A DNA stretch of 64,000 nt, from contig JASJZH010000004.1 in NCBI GenBank assembly GCA_037178975.1, positions 6,200,001-6,264,000 of the forward strand, in the 5' to 3' direction. Of this stretch, positions 42,273 through 54,029 are shown one piece after another. The notes below the pieces were generated by a model. It was not told where the DNA came from. It was given only the letters and a program-made list of their open reading frames with translations, and did no database searches. Numbering within the stretch: position 1 is the stretch's first letter; every line of letters starts with the position of its first letter. The position numbers and the translations under genes were made by a program. The DNA comes from Oscheius tipulae (taxonomy: Eukaryota; Nematoda; Chromadorea; Rhabditida; Rhabditidae).

Positions 42273-45200
42273 ATGTTCAGAATGGAAACCAACGAAACGA
42301 TACAGGAGGATGCCTGTGGGTTCGAGCCGCCTCCACTGACCAACATCAGATTTTGGCTGGTTACTGTCTTCGGATCGTCGATTTCTCTGTTCAGCATAGT
42401 CAACAACCTTATTCTTTTTTATCTCTTCTCCACTAGGTAAGTTTCTTTCTTTCTCCTACATGGGAGACGTCTTGCAAGACCCGGATTGAATAGGATATGT
42501 GTCTGTAGAACAATTCACGAATAATCAACAGATGCAAATACCTAAAACGTTTAGAAAACATCATCGAACTACACACAACGTCTACCTCATGCTTCTCGCC
42601 TTCTTCGATGTTTTCGTCAGTTTGGCTTACATTCTTCTGATGTCTGTCAACGTAGCTTCCGACTACTTCATCTCACCCGTTCTTCTGAGAGCGTGGTCAG
42701 TTCGAACTGTCTGAAAACCATAAAAAGAGTTGTTAGGTTCATCTACATGGTCCCGATGATCACCATCTCCCACATTGCCATGACAGCTTCCTCTTTTCTT
42801 ATCGTAGCTGCCTCCTTTGAGCGTTACTGTCTAACTCTCAACACCTCTTGTCTTCCGTTTGCACAAAAGTATGATCTTCTTGAGGCTCAATACAAATCTT
42901 GTTTCAGGCACCGAACACTGATAGCAGCTTTTGCTATTGTGTTGGGCTGCATCAGTAAAGGCTCGATGTATTTTGAATTTGAACTTCACACACATTTTGA
43001 ATGTGAAGGAACCATGGCTTACACTTCTATGAACTACAGAGAATTCGTGTTCGCCACTCACTACAACGTCGTGTTCAGATTATGGTGCGTTAAAATCGAT
43101 TCCTTTATGATGCACGGACGAAGTTTTTCACTAGTCACAGAAAACAAAGTAATTGCCGTAGTGAGAAAAAGTTTGCATTTCAATTAGAGTTTTTTTTTTT
43201 TTTGAAACAAAGTTTTGTTACTAACATTTGCTTTGAAGTACATTGGAATAACTAATTACTAAAAATCAATTGGACAATGGAACTACTAGGTCCGTTTATC
43301 ATATAAGTACAGTTTAGTCTTACACAGCAGCAGTATCTCTTTCAGGTACCGTAACCTGGTCACAATATTCGCTCCCTTTTTCATCTTGGCCTATCTCAAC
43401 ATCAGAATTGTCAAGGCTCTGACTGTTCACACCAAGCTGACAGTTTGTCAGTTGGCAGGAAATGCTATTCTTGAACATGCTAAGAGAAAAGTAAGTTTAG
43501 AGTCTTTTGCTTTAAATGTGCACCTCCCCTCTCTTACCCTTTGTATTCGGTTCACCCACACGTGTTTCTCTCTAGGGCCTGTTCTTCGACCCAATCCAGC
43601 GCAAGGTAACTCTCTTTTCCCTCAGTCACAGTTATGAAGCACGTTCTTTTTTCTTTCTATAGTTTGTGCTGTAAAACAGTGACTCGGTTTGTTTTTGATT
43701 CGGTACTTCAACCTTTGGGTTCTTTTCGTTCAGTTATGAGCATGCTTTTTGTTTGACTGACTAGGGAAGGGTTTTAGTTGCCCGCGGGATATCGAAACGA
43801 GGTAGGTGCCATTCGAAAGGGCATTGAAAATGATGGTGTTTCCCAAATTTTCAGCTGCGGAATGGATGTCTGCTGTCCTCTGGAGCTTTTTCCGTTTCCA
43901 GATTTTGAGCTGAATTTGCGCTCTTGGACTTGGATATCCAATGCTTCTTTCAGCGCAAGTGACCAAGTGGTGCAGAGCCTATGCGCTCCGCTGGAAGCTT
44001 TTGGTTTTTGGTTCGAATCCTTTCTTCGGAAAACATTTTTATTTATTTATTTAAAGCGTATTTAGCTTCTATCATTGCTTTTTTTTACTGCTGAAAGGTA
44101 GAAACTTTAGATAGTCGACCTTCTCATTTCCTAACTTGTTTCTGATATAGTTCGCGCGTTCAAATTCGTTTTTCGGGTCGAAGAAATGCTTTTCCGGCCT
44201 GGATATGCTTTGCAAAGTTGTTGTTTAACAGATCAAGGGCTACAACTTTGCAATACATTGTCACGTAAAAAAATCTTTTCTTAGTCAAAGTGGCTGTGAA
44301 GTTGGTCGTCACAATGCTATCCGAAAAAGGGATTTTGTAACAATAAGCAACAATAGAAGCTAAATACGCTTTAAATAAGTAAATAAAAATGTTTTCCGAA
44401 GAAAGGATTCGAACCAAAAACCAAAAGCTTCCAGCGGAGCGCATAGGCTCTGCACCACTTGGTCACTTGCGCTGAAAGAAGCATTGGAAATCCAAGTCCA
44501 AGAGCGCAAATTCAGCTCAAAATCTGGAAACGGAAAAAGCTCCAGAGGACAGCAGACATCCATTCCGCAGCTGAAAATTTGGGAAACACCATCATTTTCA
44601 ATGCCCTTTCGAATGGCACCTACCTCGTTTCGATATCCCGCGGGCAACTAAAACCCTTCCCTAGTGAGTGACATGATACCCTAGTCAAATGAAATGGTTA
44701 TAGGCAAACGCTAGAGCAGCCACGAGAACTCTAGTCATGGTCGTCTGCTGTTACCTCATCTCCAACTGCATTAGTGTCATTCTGACCATTTGGGAACATG
44801 TCGACAAGGAGACCTTGCTGGGAACCTATGTCGAGTAAGTTATCTAGTCTATGAAAGTTACGAGTACAGAGTTTATGCAATCGCTGTCGACCTGGTCTCT
44901 CTACTCACCACTCTGGCCTGTGCTTGTCGTCTTCCCATCTACGTTCTCTGCCAGGTTCAGATCAGGAACGAAGTAAAGGAAATCCTCTTCACTGTCTTCG
45001 GAAGTTTCAAGAAAACGGATTATAAGGTATACAAACTGATTTGAAGCTAATCTGTCCTTCAGCTGAAGCAGAGTGAGCCTTCGACAAGGAAGGAGGTAGA
45101 ACTCTCCGAAGAGTCGAAGCAGACACTTCTGGTATGTCTTAACTCATTCGTTTCAAGGTCCAGTTGATTAAAAATCTGTCAATTTTATATAGGCATCGGC

Positions 45201-45429
45201 GAAGAGAAACATCAGCTCTTATGGTGCGCTGGGACAAGGTAGAGTAGCCCTAAAACTGGGAAAATTCGTTGTGTCTAGACGTACTTTGAGTTCTAACTCT
45301 CGACAAAGACACCTTTTCAGTTAAATTTCCTTTGCACACTATTAGGTTCACCCTATTTCTTTCAGTTTTTTTCGGTTAGTAACTCACGAATGCTTTTCAG
45401 AGCCCCGACATTTGGAACACGGAGCTTGA
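42273..45429 (+). CDS. rhodopsin-class (class A) GPCR, neuropeptide-receptor-like
   Basis: About ten exons join to roughly 410 residues. Start MFRMETNETIQEDACGF has an extracellular N-terminus with an NETI glycosylation site; TM1 is WLVTVFGSSISLFSIVNNLIL (GSSISLFSIVNNL, the N of TM1). TM2 is VYLMLLAFFDVFVSLAYI, TM3 ends AASFERYCLTL (E-R-Y), loop 2 region continues, TM5 VTIFAPFFILAYLNIRIV, TM6 TLVMVVCCYLISNCISVIL, TM7 has AVDLVSLLTTLACACRLPIYV. A variant of the NPxxY site is present (CRLPIY), typical of some nematode FRPR-like peptide receptors. A Tc4-like element sits inside the intron between QRK and ANARAATRT (intron about 43603-44702). Tail rich in Lys/Ser/Glu. Stop 45427-45429. Confidence 0.82.
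43761..44664. mobile_element. Tc4-like foldback transposon, copy 2 (in a GPCR intron)
   Basis: Ends are CTAGGGAAGG..CCTTCCCTAG with a TGA duplication (43758-43760 and 44665-44667); removal restores CTGAG, the CTNAG target. Arms about 43761-44079 and 44346-44664 are nearly identical: the two mirror open frames encode the same 95 residues with one difference, which indicates a young insertion. The left arm has an A-box-like TGACCAAGTGG at 43960-43970 and an exact B box GGTTCGAATCC at 44010-44020, and the right arm carries the mirror images. No transposase. It lies in an intron of the GPCR gene and does not touch its exons. Confidence 0.92.
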
Positions 45430-46007
45430 CAAGCAACGCACAAACGAACAATCCGGTGGAGCGTACGAGACACTCTTGTGACGTCTGGGATGAAGATTAC
45501 GGCTACTTTCTGTGATACAATCATAAACACTTGCTTTGCCTGCTCTTGTGGATTGATTGTCTTGAGTATATGATATGCCGGTCCAAGCAACATCCCAAAT
45601 GTTTGAATAGTTTTATATTAATAGGATAATGTTCAAAACATAGATAAACTAACGGATGAAAAGTACAAAAAATACAGTCTGTATATGGCCCGCAAAATGA
45701 TCAGTTGTGACGCCGTTTGCGGGATGGTGGGAGAGGGAGAGCGGTTCCTAATTCAAAAAAGGGATAAATCTCTTGTGGTGATTCCATTGAAACAAGTAAC
45801 TGTAGAACGCGATTATGCGCAGAAAAAGGTAGATTGAGATGTTTAAAAAAATAAATATCGCACGGGGGAATAGCTTCTAAGGCGAGGGAGCATACCACGA
45901 AAAACGAGACTTGAAGGCCAGATTAACCAGAATTTTGAAGATGATTCTTAGAAGGTTCGACAGTTTTGTCTAAAAACTCAGTTTCTAAAATACGAGAAAA
46001 CCAACAT
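45430..46007. other. intergenic between convergent GPCR and Galpha genes
   Basis: Holds the 3' ends of both genes. Open frames at 45384-45593 and 45701-45898 (minus) have no recognisable features. Confidence 0.45.
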
Positions 46008-47904
46008 TTAGAAAAGACCGCATTGCCTCAAGTTCTCCCGAATAATGATGTCCGTTACGGCATCGAACACAAATCGGATATTGTTCGTATCGGTCGCACA
46101 CGTGAAATGCGTGTAGATTTCCTAGGACTCCCTCTTCGGATATGAGAAGTTTTTACAAACCTTGTGCCCATCCTTCCTCTTGTTCATGTTCTCGAACTGC
46201 AATTGAATATAGGTAGCTGCCTCGTCGTAGCTGTTCGGGCCCTGGTACTCGGGGAAGCAGATAGTCAACGGTGAACGTTTGATCTTCTCCTCGAAGAGAT
46301 CTTTCTTGTTTAGAAAGAGGATGATGGAAGTCTCGGTGAACCATTTGTTGTTGCAGATCGAATCGAACAACTTCATTGACTCGACCATTCGGTTCTGAAA
46401 AGAATTGAAATAAATAACTTGGCCAAGAGTGTCCTCTATCCTTCTGATCCCTATCAATTCCCCCCTTTGGAAGTCCATTTCCATCCTGTCTATTAAAATC
46501 CCCAGAGGAAGGATTCCCTCTCTTCCAATCCCATTCCATTCAGCAATGGCAACACTGCACCGCACTCACGATTAGATTAGCATCATTTACCCTGTCGTCA
46601 AACAAACCAACCATTTCATCATCTTCGGCTAGCAGCATGTCGTATTCGCTCAGGGCTACGCAAAAGATGATCGCCGTGACCCCTTCGAAGCAATGAATCC
46701 ACTTTTTTCGCTCGGACCGTTGCCCTCCAACATCGAACATTCTGAAAACAAGAGTTATAATTAACTCACTTTGAGTGTGGATCTTCGACCCCAATTTTAG
46801 AGGGCATTCAAGCGCAAAATGAGTCCCTTTCATCAGTAAAAAGTCGAATGAAATGTGTTTGATGCTTACTTGAAGTTGAGATCTTTGTATGTGAAGTGAG
46901 TTTCGACGATTCCAGTCGTCTTGACTCTTGTCCTGAGAACATCGTCCTGTGTGGGGATATAGTTCGGTTGAGAGATCTTGTCCAGATTGTTCAGATAGTA
47001 TGGAGCGGAGTCGTTCAATTGATATTCACGAGATCGTAGGTAGCACGTCTGCACACCTCGATCCTGCCAAAGACGTTTCATTACGACGGCCAGATCTGGA
47101 GGAAGCTCGCCCTGAACCGTGTTTTCAAATAAGAAAAGATGGTAACTAGTGCCTCGTCGCAGTTCTGGGAGAGACTGTAAAATTCTTTGGCATCGTCGTA
47201 GGAGCTTTGGTTCGAGAAGTCGATGCGGAGTTTTCCCATGGCTCGGATAATGGCGACCATTGACTGAAAATTTTTCTCGGTTTCTAAAACTCGAATCTGT
47301 TTATCAGCCATTTAGTTTCAGAGTGCTTGTGATAAATATAGGGAACCATATGGCTGTCATTCAGATCCAAAGTTCAGGGAGACATTAATTTGAAAGATTA
47401 GCATGTCAGAGTCTTAACTCTTCCTCGAATTTACGAAATCTATCTTTTGCAAAACGCAGCCATCCAGTCGCTTCACTATCAAAATCCATTGACAAGGAGG
47501 AAGAACCGCCTTGTTATTCACTGGTATCCGAACATGTTTCCAACATTTCCGGGGCAACAATGGGAACGCTTCCGATGCCGGAAACGTGTTTCATGTTTCA
47601 TTCTGGATTAAAAATAAAGGAAGAAGAACCAACCTGGATGGTATTGCTGAAAACGACTGGACGGTACTGTTTCCTCTCCTCGTCACTGTAGCCTGTCTCG
47701 TGGATAATTTTCATCTGTTTGACGATGGTACTCTTCCCGGACTCTCCAGCTCCGAGAAGAAGGAGCTTGACCTCTCGGGAGGCTCTCTCTTGGTCTTGTT
47801 TGAGCTACAGAACTTATATCTTGTTTCAACAGTTCAAGTACCTGTTCGTCGATCTGTTTGGACCTCTGCTTGGCATGTTGGTCCGTGCTGTTGACGCATC
47901 CCAT
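46008..47904 (-). CDS. G protein alpha subunit, Galpha-i/o class
   Basis: About nine exons join to roughly 355 residues. N-terminus [16 protein letters not shown] has Gly2 (myristoylation) and Cys3 (palmitoylation). G1 is [20 protein letters not shown]; switch [13 protein letters not shown] contains the catalytic Arg; switch II is [19 protein letters not shown]4 is [10 protein letters not shown]5 is [10 protein letters not shown]. The C-terminus is [10 protein letters not shown]: Cys at position -4 is the pertussis-toxin site of the Gi/o class and the last residues select receptors. All canonical motifs are intact. Introns are mostly short; one of about 350 nt lies between 47276 and 47633. 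It lies in a window rich in receptors, consistent with sensory or neuronal signalling, though not linked to them by sequence evidence. Confidence 0.92.
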
Positions 47905-48906
47905 CTAAATCTTTTTATAAACAAAAGCAAACGGAAGACAAATGATGTGTTGTTGCGCCGTCAACGGCCCATGAATCATATTTCGCCGGCAGCCTGGGAT
48001 TCAAATGTTTGTAGTAAGGAGCATTCTATACATTCTTTCCAAAAATCGATAAGGGGTCAAATAATCAATCAAAAGAACAGAAGTAAATGGTGGAACCCAC
48101 GCGTCGTCTTGGAGCCAATTAAAGGGCGGACAATAGTTCTGTATTCAAAAAAAGGAACATACGTGGGAGGACGAATTACTCGAGAGAAATACAAAAAAAA
48201 CATTTTCCGAATATGAAAATAATGTAAGGAAGTTAAATTATTCGGGGAGAGAAATCACAACTATCTCGATCTCTGCATCTGCAACAGAAATGAGTCTCGT
48301 TAAATGTCCAGACTAAATTCGCAAAGAACAGCGAGCAAAACAAGCAATTTAGTGTGCAGCTGAGATAAAAGGGGAAAGCATAATTGAAGCCTACGGAGGA
48401 AATTTGAAGACTGGCGATACCGCCGCTTCGCGGGCAAGCTTTGCCGCCGAGCGCGTTTACGGTGCTGTCGCGAAAAAAAAGGTCATAAAGAGCGGACGCC
48501 AGCAATAGCTGCCGGCTGCCACCCTTCTGTTTCAAGTGGGGCTCAGCTAGGCGGCTTTCTTTTCTTGGCATCTTGAAATAAGATTACGTAGGTTTGTAGG
48601 GAGTGACCTGGACTTTTGGATGAAGGTCAGCTTGCACTCTTGAGCTAGCTCGTGACGCCCATCTTTCAATAACTGATTCTCTGTTTCAATCGCCTTCAAG
48701 ACCAAATGTTCCACGGTAGTGATTGAGGGGTCACAGTACCGGGACAGTTTGCATTGGAAAGATTACTGGAAAAACGTTCGGCCTAACAGTTATGTTCTGA
48801 GCTCGTAGGAGGGGCATTATCGGGTCGCATAGGGTATTCTTGTTATAACATTGAGTGAATGTCGTAGTTGGTAAGAAAATTTTTTTACAGAACATGAAAA
48901 AAAGAT
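47905..48906. other. intergenic, with a GC-rich palindromic patch
   Basis: A GC-rich patch near 48416-48470 reads CGCCGCTTCGCGGGCAAGC and TTTGCCGCCGAGCGCG, an imperfect inverted repeat unlike the flanks. The plus open frame 47719-48216 overlaps the Galpha first exons in another frame and is a shadow. Confidence 0.5.
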
Positions 48907-50400
48907 TCATTGTACAGGAGATGCTGTGATTGTTTGTTGATCGAGATTCTGAGATGTTACACAGTCGACCGTCGACTTCTTCACCTTGACTGGCCAACCA
49001 GAAAAGCCTGAAAGTGTCATTCCGTCTTCTGATTTAAAGGCACTACCGATGAGACGAAAAAGTGTCCTCCTGTACTCTGCAATACACACCAGAGCAACAA
49101 TTGGATCGATGACCTTGGGAACCGTGGTGAACATGGCGAAGAAGGGGGTGATCGGCTCGAAGGCAACATGGTCCCAAAATGGATACGTCAGATTGATAAC
49201 AGACGGGATATGACACAGGAAGACGGGAATAATTGTCTGGAAAATTGTATTTCCCTGTGTTTATCCTATCACAGCGGCATCTAATCTATCCCCATCAAGG
49301 ACAACAGATCTATAATCATGTCCTGTTGCCAAGATAGAAAGATAAACTATAGCTTTGCAGACACAAAACGTTCGCAGTTTACGGAACATGGCCTTCCAGG
49401 GGATTAACTAAGCCTCCGGGACAAAACAAACTATTCAGGTCTTCTCAGAAAATTCCTAAGAGTCGTACCTGTAGCAGCAGGGTGACAAACAGTTGTTTCT
49501 CCAACTTGAGCTTGTTCCTTGGCTTAGTGTGTCTCATCTTTCGGATCTCCATGCCTATCTTCCAGGCACAGAAGACTATGGTGATGCCCGAGACACAAAC
49601 AATCAGAAAATGAGTACTGGTCGCCCCGATTCCACTGAATGACGGACTTCCATCAATATCCTGTAATTAGGAGATAAGCTGTTTTGACGTGGTAAGCAAA
49701 CAAATAGTCTGAGCATCGTATATCCAATGTCCCGGACGTTGGCTATGCCGAAATCGAGGACGAGCTTGTCCTCCATAGTCTTTGTGATCTTGTTGACGGC
49801 ACACCAATAGATTGTGCAGAGTCCGCAAAAGAGAACAAAGCAGACGAATGATAGGATGAATACGGCTTGAACCCACTTTCGAGCTTCGATATACAGTACC
49901 CAGTTCCTTCTAATCGTGCTATTTGTGGCTCACTTTGGCTACTGTAACTTACCGGCAAACGACAACATAGCGGTATGTGAAATTGACAACAACACATCCC
50001 ATCCATACCTGACAAGAATATGTTTTCACAGGGATATATGTAAACAGAAAATACCTCGTAGAAGAAACAATACATCGCGCTACCCAAAAAAGCAGCACGA
50101 GTGCCAATAAGTGGCCCACGAAAGCTGAAGAAAATCCAGGTTTTCTCCCAGACAAAATGAATCTGAAGAAGTTGTGTCTTGGAAGTAGTGCCAAAAATTC
50201 ACTGGAAGTCCAACAAGCACTGTAGAAGCATATAGTATTTCAAAACAGGCATAGGAAAACATTAGCCATCGATAGAATCCCAAACCAGCTTTTCGAGAAT
50301 TGAAAACGACGAACAAAAATAGGAGATTGAAGCCAATGCCGAGAATGCAGAAGCCCACTTGTCCGTGGATGGAAATGGAAAGAAGCAAGGCGGCATACAT
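48907..50400 (-). CDS. Str-like serpentine chemoreceptor
   Basis: About six exons join to roughly 350 residues. Start MYAALLLSISIHGQVG at 50400; TM1 FCILGIGFNLLFLFVVF; GFYRWLMFSYACFEILYAS matches the Str pattern of TM2; TM3 reads NFTYRYVVVC (F.YRY); the next exon gives WVQAVFILSFVCFVLFCGLC, then FSGIGATSTHFLIVCVSG (TM5), KLEKQLFVTLLLQTIIPVF (QLF..LL.Q..P of TM6) and FTTVPKVIDPIVALVCIAEYR (TM7, DP..I..YR). Tail Ser/Thr-rich with stop at 48907-48909. The large intron between the last exons spans roughly 49240-49468. Compared with the 27-31 kb pair it is more diverged, so it is a separate branch. Predicted sensory receptor. Confidence 0.85.
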
Positions 50401-51517
50401 CGCTGAAAATGGTTGAGTGAGTCAGTTGGGAGACAGAGTTTACTAACAAAGTCTGGTCTGATATTTGAAAAAGGTTGACTGATATGACCAAACGAGAAAG
50501 TGTAACTCAGTTTCGAATAACGTTCATCTCGTGGAATTTGTACGCAGTGTACGGAAACTGCTCGCCTGATTGTGATTGCGAGTTATTTTGGTTGAGTAAA
50601 AGTTCAGATTGAACAATAAGTCTTGTGATGAATAAGCAAACAACAGCTAGACAAATGTCAATCTGAAAGTTTTTTTTCCCAGAAATCCTAAAAAGGGGGA
50701 AGACTGGACAGTAGCTGGTCGAGGAGCAGGCGGAAATATGCAATCCGGACAAGGAAGCACATTGTCTGTAGACTTTAGTGATAATCTGATATGATGATGA
50801 CTGGCCGAAACATTGTTAGTGTCGTATTTTTTCTACTCTGAATATTGAATGCTAGCTGTTAATTGGGAGAAAGACAACTTTGTTTTTTTGAGACATCGTT
50901 TTTGTCTCTGACTTGTCGAGTCTCGTCAGATTTGGGTGACACTTGGAATTCACTTGCTCGCTTGTTGTTCCCGTGTGCTTTCGTCGTCTACCAATGCTTT
51001 CTCGTCGTCTTCTATCAATGTTCTTCCATCGTCGTCTACCGATGCTCTGTCGCCTTTTACCGAATCAGCTTAGGTGTTTGCTGCTTTCTTCCAAGAACAT
51101 TTGTAACTCTTCCGCTTCAATTCCCAGTTACCTTTCTCTATCCACCTTGACTAGGATCTGGGGTAGTCCCGAGTAACCCAGATCCGAGAACTTCAGTCCT
51201 TCTGAGAGTCGCATCGGGTTGCGGTAGTGCTCTTCGCAGTGATCAAATCAGAGCATTCCATTTAAAAGACCATCTATTACCGCGTTCGTTGAACTTGCTG
51301 ACGCAGTAAACTGGCTGTGAGCATCCCTTGGTTTAATTTTAAACTTCTCGTAGATCGGCTCATCCAATACACGGACATGCAGCGCCTGAGTTCTTCATGT
51401 TGCAGTTGGACACTACCCACGTAAAGGATTGGCTGAAAAGATACTTTTCGAAACTCACTCCAGAACAAGTCGAAGTCGCCGAAACATACATGAGAGAAAT
51501 CTTGAGAAACTCAAGAT
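50401..51517. other. intergenic, no confident gene
   Basis: At about 51420-51515 a frame with LKRYFSKLTPEQVEVAETYM looks coding and may be an upstream exon of the gene starting near 51518, but it runs into a stop before the frame of that gene. It could also be a decayed exon. T/C-rich sequence occupies 50930-51150. Confidence 0.4.
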
Positions 51518-52374
51518 ATGGTCAATGGAGAACTTCAAGAAACTGAGCTTTTTGGAATGGATAAGTAAGCCCTCATCTGGCGGGATATGCGCGTTTTTTT
51601 TCCCTGGCCCCGCCCAGTTTCACGGAGAAGAATCATCCGCCAGTTCGGGAATACATCGAGTACGATATCAAGTCTGGAAACGGAACGATTTTTGGGCATA
51701 TGTTGTTGTCAGTGGCCGGCGGTGACGTTCTCTGTCTCATTGGAAACCGTGGCTACTCGTCAAATTCGAACATCAGAACTCTCTTCGAAGAATTCTTGCT
51801 CTTTGCCCCGAGCACCAACCGACTACAAAGGTCATTAGCCCTGTATAATATCTATAAGCAGCTCGGGACGCCTCTCAACGGAACCGTACTTGTGGCGGGC
51901 GTTGATGAAGATTTTATGGATGACTTTATTAAGGAAGCTCACCGGAAGTTCTTACAGAACTTGGTTGGAACTGAAGATCCCTGTATTGTAGCAGAGAGAA
52001 TGGCGAGCAGACAACGTTCGTGTTTGAAAAGCAAGAAAGCGACTCTCATGAACGATATTTCCAACAAAGTTGAAGAGCTAGATGATGTTCACGTAATATG
52101 TCTTTTTCTTCAAATGGACTACGATTTCGAATTAGAAGTCAAGCCCTTCATAGAAGATATTTCGAAGACTTATCGAACGCTTATTCGAAGGTACATGGAG
52201 TCGGGACAGAACGATGCGGATAATAACTACCCTTTCAGTTACAAGGAGAGTGTTCAAGGAGAGATTCTGCTACGTCCCGCTACGAACTCTTTCAAGATGC
52301 TGTTCGAACTCTTATCAAGATGGCTAAGTTTAATGAGGCTATCTTGCCAATGTCAGGTTAATGATTCTCACTAA
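51518..52374 (+). CDS. protein of unknown family
   Basis: Two frames join: MVNGELQETELFGMD, a 53-nt intron (about 51559-51611), then FTEKNHPPVREYIEYDIKS and GHMLLSVAGGDVLCLIGNRG, giving about 265 residues to the stop at 52372-52374. Later segments include FEEFLLFAPSTNRLQRSL, LYNIYKQLGTPLNGTVLV, MNDISNKVEELDDVHVICLF and VKPFIEDISKTYRTLIRRY, mostly amphipathic helices, hydrophilic overall, with no signal peptide or membrane segment. I do not recognise it. The 5' end is uncertain; see the upstream coding-like frame. Its stop lies 20 bp from the stop of the nuclear hormone receptor on the other strand. Confidence 0.55.
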
Positions 52375-52394
52375 TTTTCCATAATCTGTTCATT

Positions 52395-54029
52395 TCACCT
52401 GATTTTCCGAACCATCTCATAAAAGAAGTCGTCTTTTTTGAACGCGTCCAGAAGGTTGAAGATTTCCAGGTCTTCCCGACTTCGCATAAGTTCGACTGTG
52501 CAAATACTGTGCAAATTCATAAGTTCACCAAATCTAATGGCCGGAGACGGTTCGTTCACGGATCTAAAGTATCGTTCAGCTACAAATAACATGCGATACA
52601 TGCTTGTAGTAGTTGTTTATGTCGTTGTACAACTTTGCTCTAACCTTCCGAGTACAGTCGGTCATATTCGTAGAAACACCCGATAACGCTGAAACCACGA
52701 AGTGAACAGAGAAGAACTGGTACCTGTATTCCAAAGCATCAATGCACAAAGAGCTACCCATTCGTATTCTCTGATCTTCATATCATCCAAGATGTAGGAT
52801 ATTTTCATCTTTTCGGGACTCATTTCTTTCTTGAGATATCTTAATTCACTCATTTGGAAATGAATCTGTTCTCACTTTATAAAGTCGGCCTTGAGAAAAC
52901 TTGTGTTTTCGCCGATATCGTCGATCCATTCTTCACACCGATGGACGTCGAAATACATGGTCTCGGAAACCACACAACTGAAAAGTTCTCACTTTGAAAA
53001 ACAACTTGACCCACATTTGAGTGTATTGGTTCCTTGGAACTATCTTATGAGTTCTCCAGGCACAATCGAACCACCAAAGATAGACGAAGAACGGCTGGAG
53101 GAGATGCCACTGAACAATAATGTTATCTTCGGGAATAAAAAGACACCTTTTCCTCCTCTTCCAACTCGGCGAATTCTTCGAAAGTGGCTGCTACAAAGTC
53201 TGTAACCGGGGAAATAGCAGCTCGGAAGAAGAGAGACATGTGTTTGGAAGTTCCGTGAGCAAACCCCTAAACTTCTGTTGCCTCCCCCAACGTTCTTTTC
53301 TACCGTTAATGGTCCCTCATTGTGCATTTTCTTGTAAGTTTCAGGCTCCAATGCCAATTCTGTAGCCTTTCTCACAGCACACAGCTGTCTGAACCAGATC
53401 TTTTCAGTCAGATCATTTTGTACCTGTAATTAGCAACAGCTTTATGCAACAATACAGGTTCTACTGTCGAGAGACTTGGACTTATAGCAAGATCAAGACG
53501 TGTTGGTGTTACGTTAGTCTAGAAAGGGGTTCCGCTTGGATTCAAGAAACTGAAACCTCGCTTTCCGAAGGACTACCAACATAGAGCGGATTAGGATCAT
53601 GCAACTTGGGGATTATGGGGTCTCTTTTTCCTTGAACACCTGAGAAGAAAAGATGAAATTGGAGAAAAACTTTACCATCAACTTGCATCCCCACGTCTAG
53701 ACATTTCTGAAGTCGACACTTTCGGCAAAGACATCGTATAGCTAAAGATTTGACTTACTGTGAACTGTATAAGGAACCCACACTTGTCAATCTGACAGTT
53801 CCCTCCACTCCTACAAGAGTACCGCTTCTTTTCCACAATGGATCTTCTGAACTAAATCTCTTGGAATAAAGGTCACAGTCAGAGACTCACAAACGCTGCA
53901 CAGGCTCTACAGGCATCTATCCCAAAATGACTCCCGATAGTGGTCTCCGAACAGACTCGACAAATACGACTTCTAAATTTAGGTATATGTTGGAATTATA
54001 GAATAAACTTACATTCCGGGTACATCCAT
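52395..54029 (-). CDS. nuclear hormone receptor, nematode NR type
   Basis: About twelve short exons join. The start MDVPGISRICRVCSET (54029) leads into the C4 DNA-binding domain: CRVCSETTIGSHFGIDACR, ACAAFFRRSIVEKKRYSCR, then NCQIDKCAIRCLCRKCRLQ and KCLDVGMQ, all eight zinc-binding Cys in order and the P-box region CRACAAF of nematode NRs. A linker follows (GKRDPIIPKL), then the ligand-binding domain: AATFEEFAELEEEKWHLLQ, FFVYLWWFDCAWRTHK, LDDMKIREYEWVALCALML and a last exon with SREDLEIFNLLDAFKKDD. Stop 52395-52397. Nuclear receptors bind DNA and small ligands to control transcription; nematode genomes have many. Convergent with the gene at 51518. Some exon junctions in the LBD are uncertain. 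Confidence 0.85.

Noticed and set aside
44010-44020. Perfect B box as evidence of a tRNA gene
   Set aside because: No cloverleaf with paired acceptor and T stems can be drawn around it; it is treated as a tRNA-like relic inside the transposon arm.
43778-44647. Two 95-codon open frames mirrored on opposite strands
   Set aside because: They are the same reading of the two inverted arms of the foldback element and have no signal peptide, domain or splicing; not genes.
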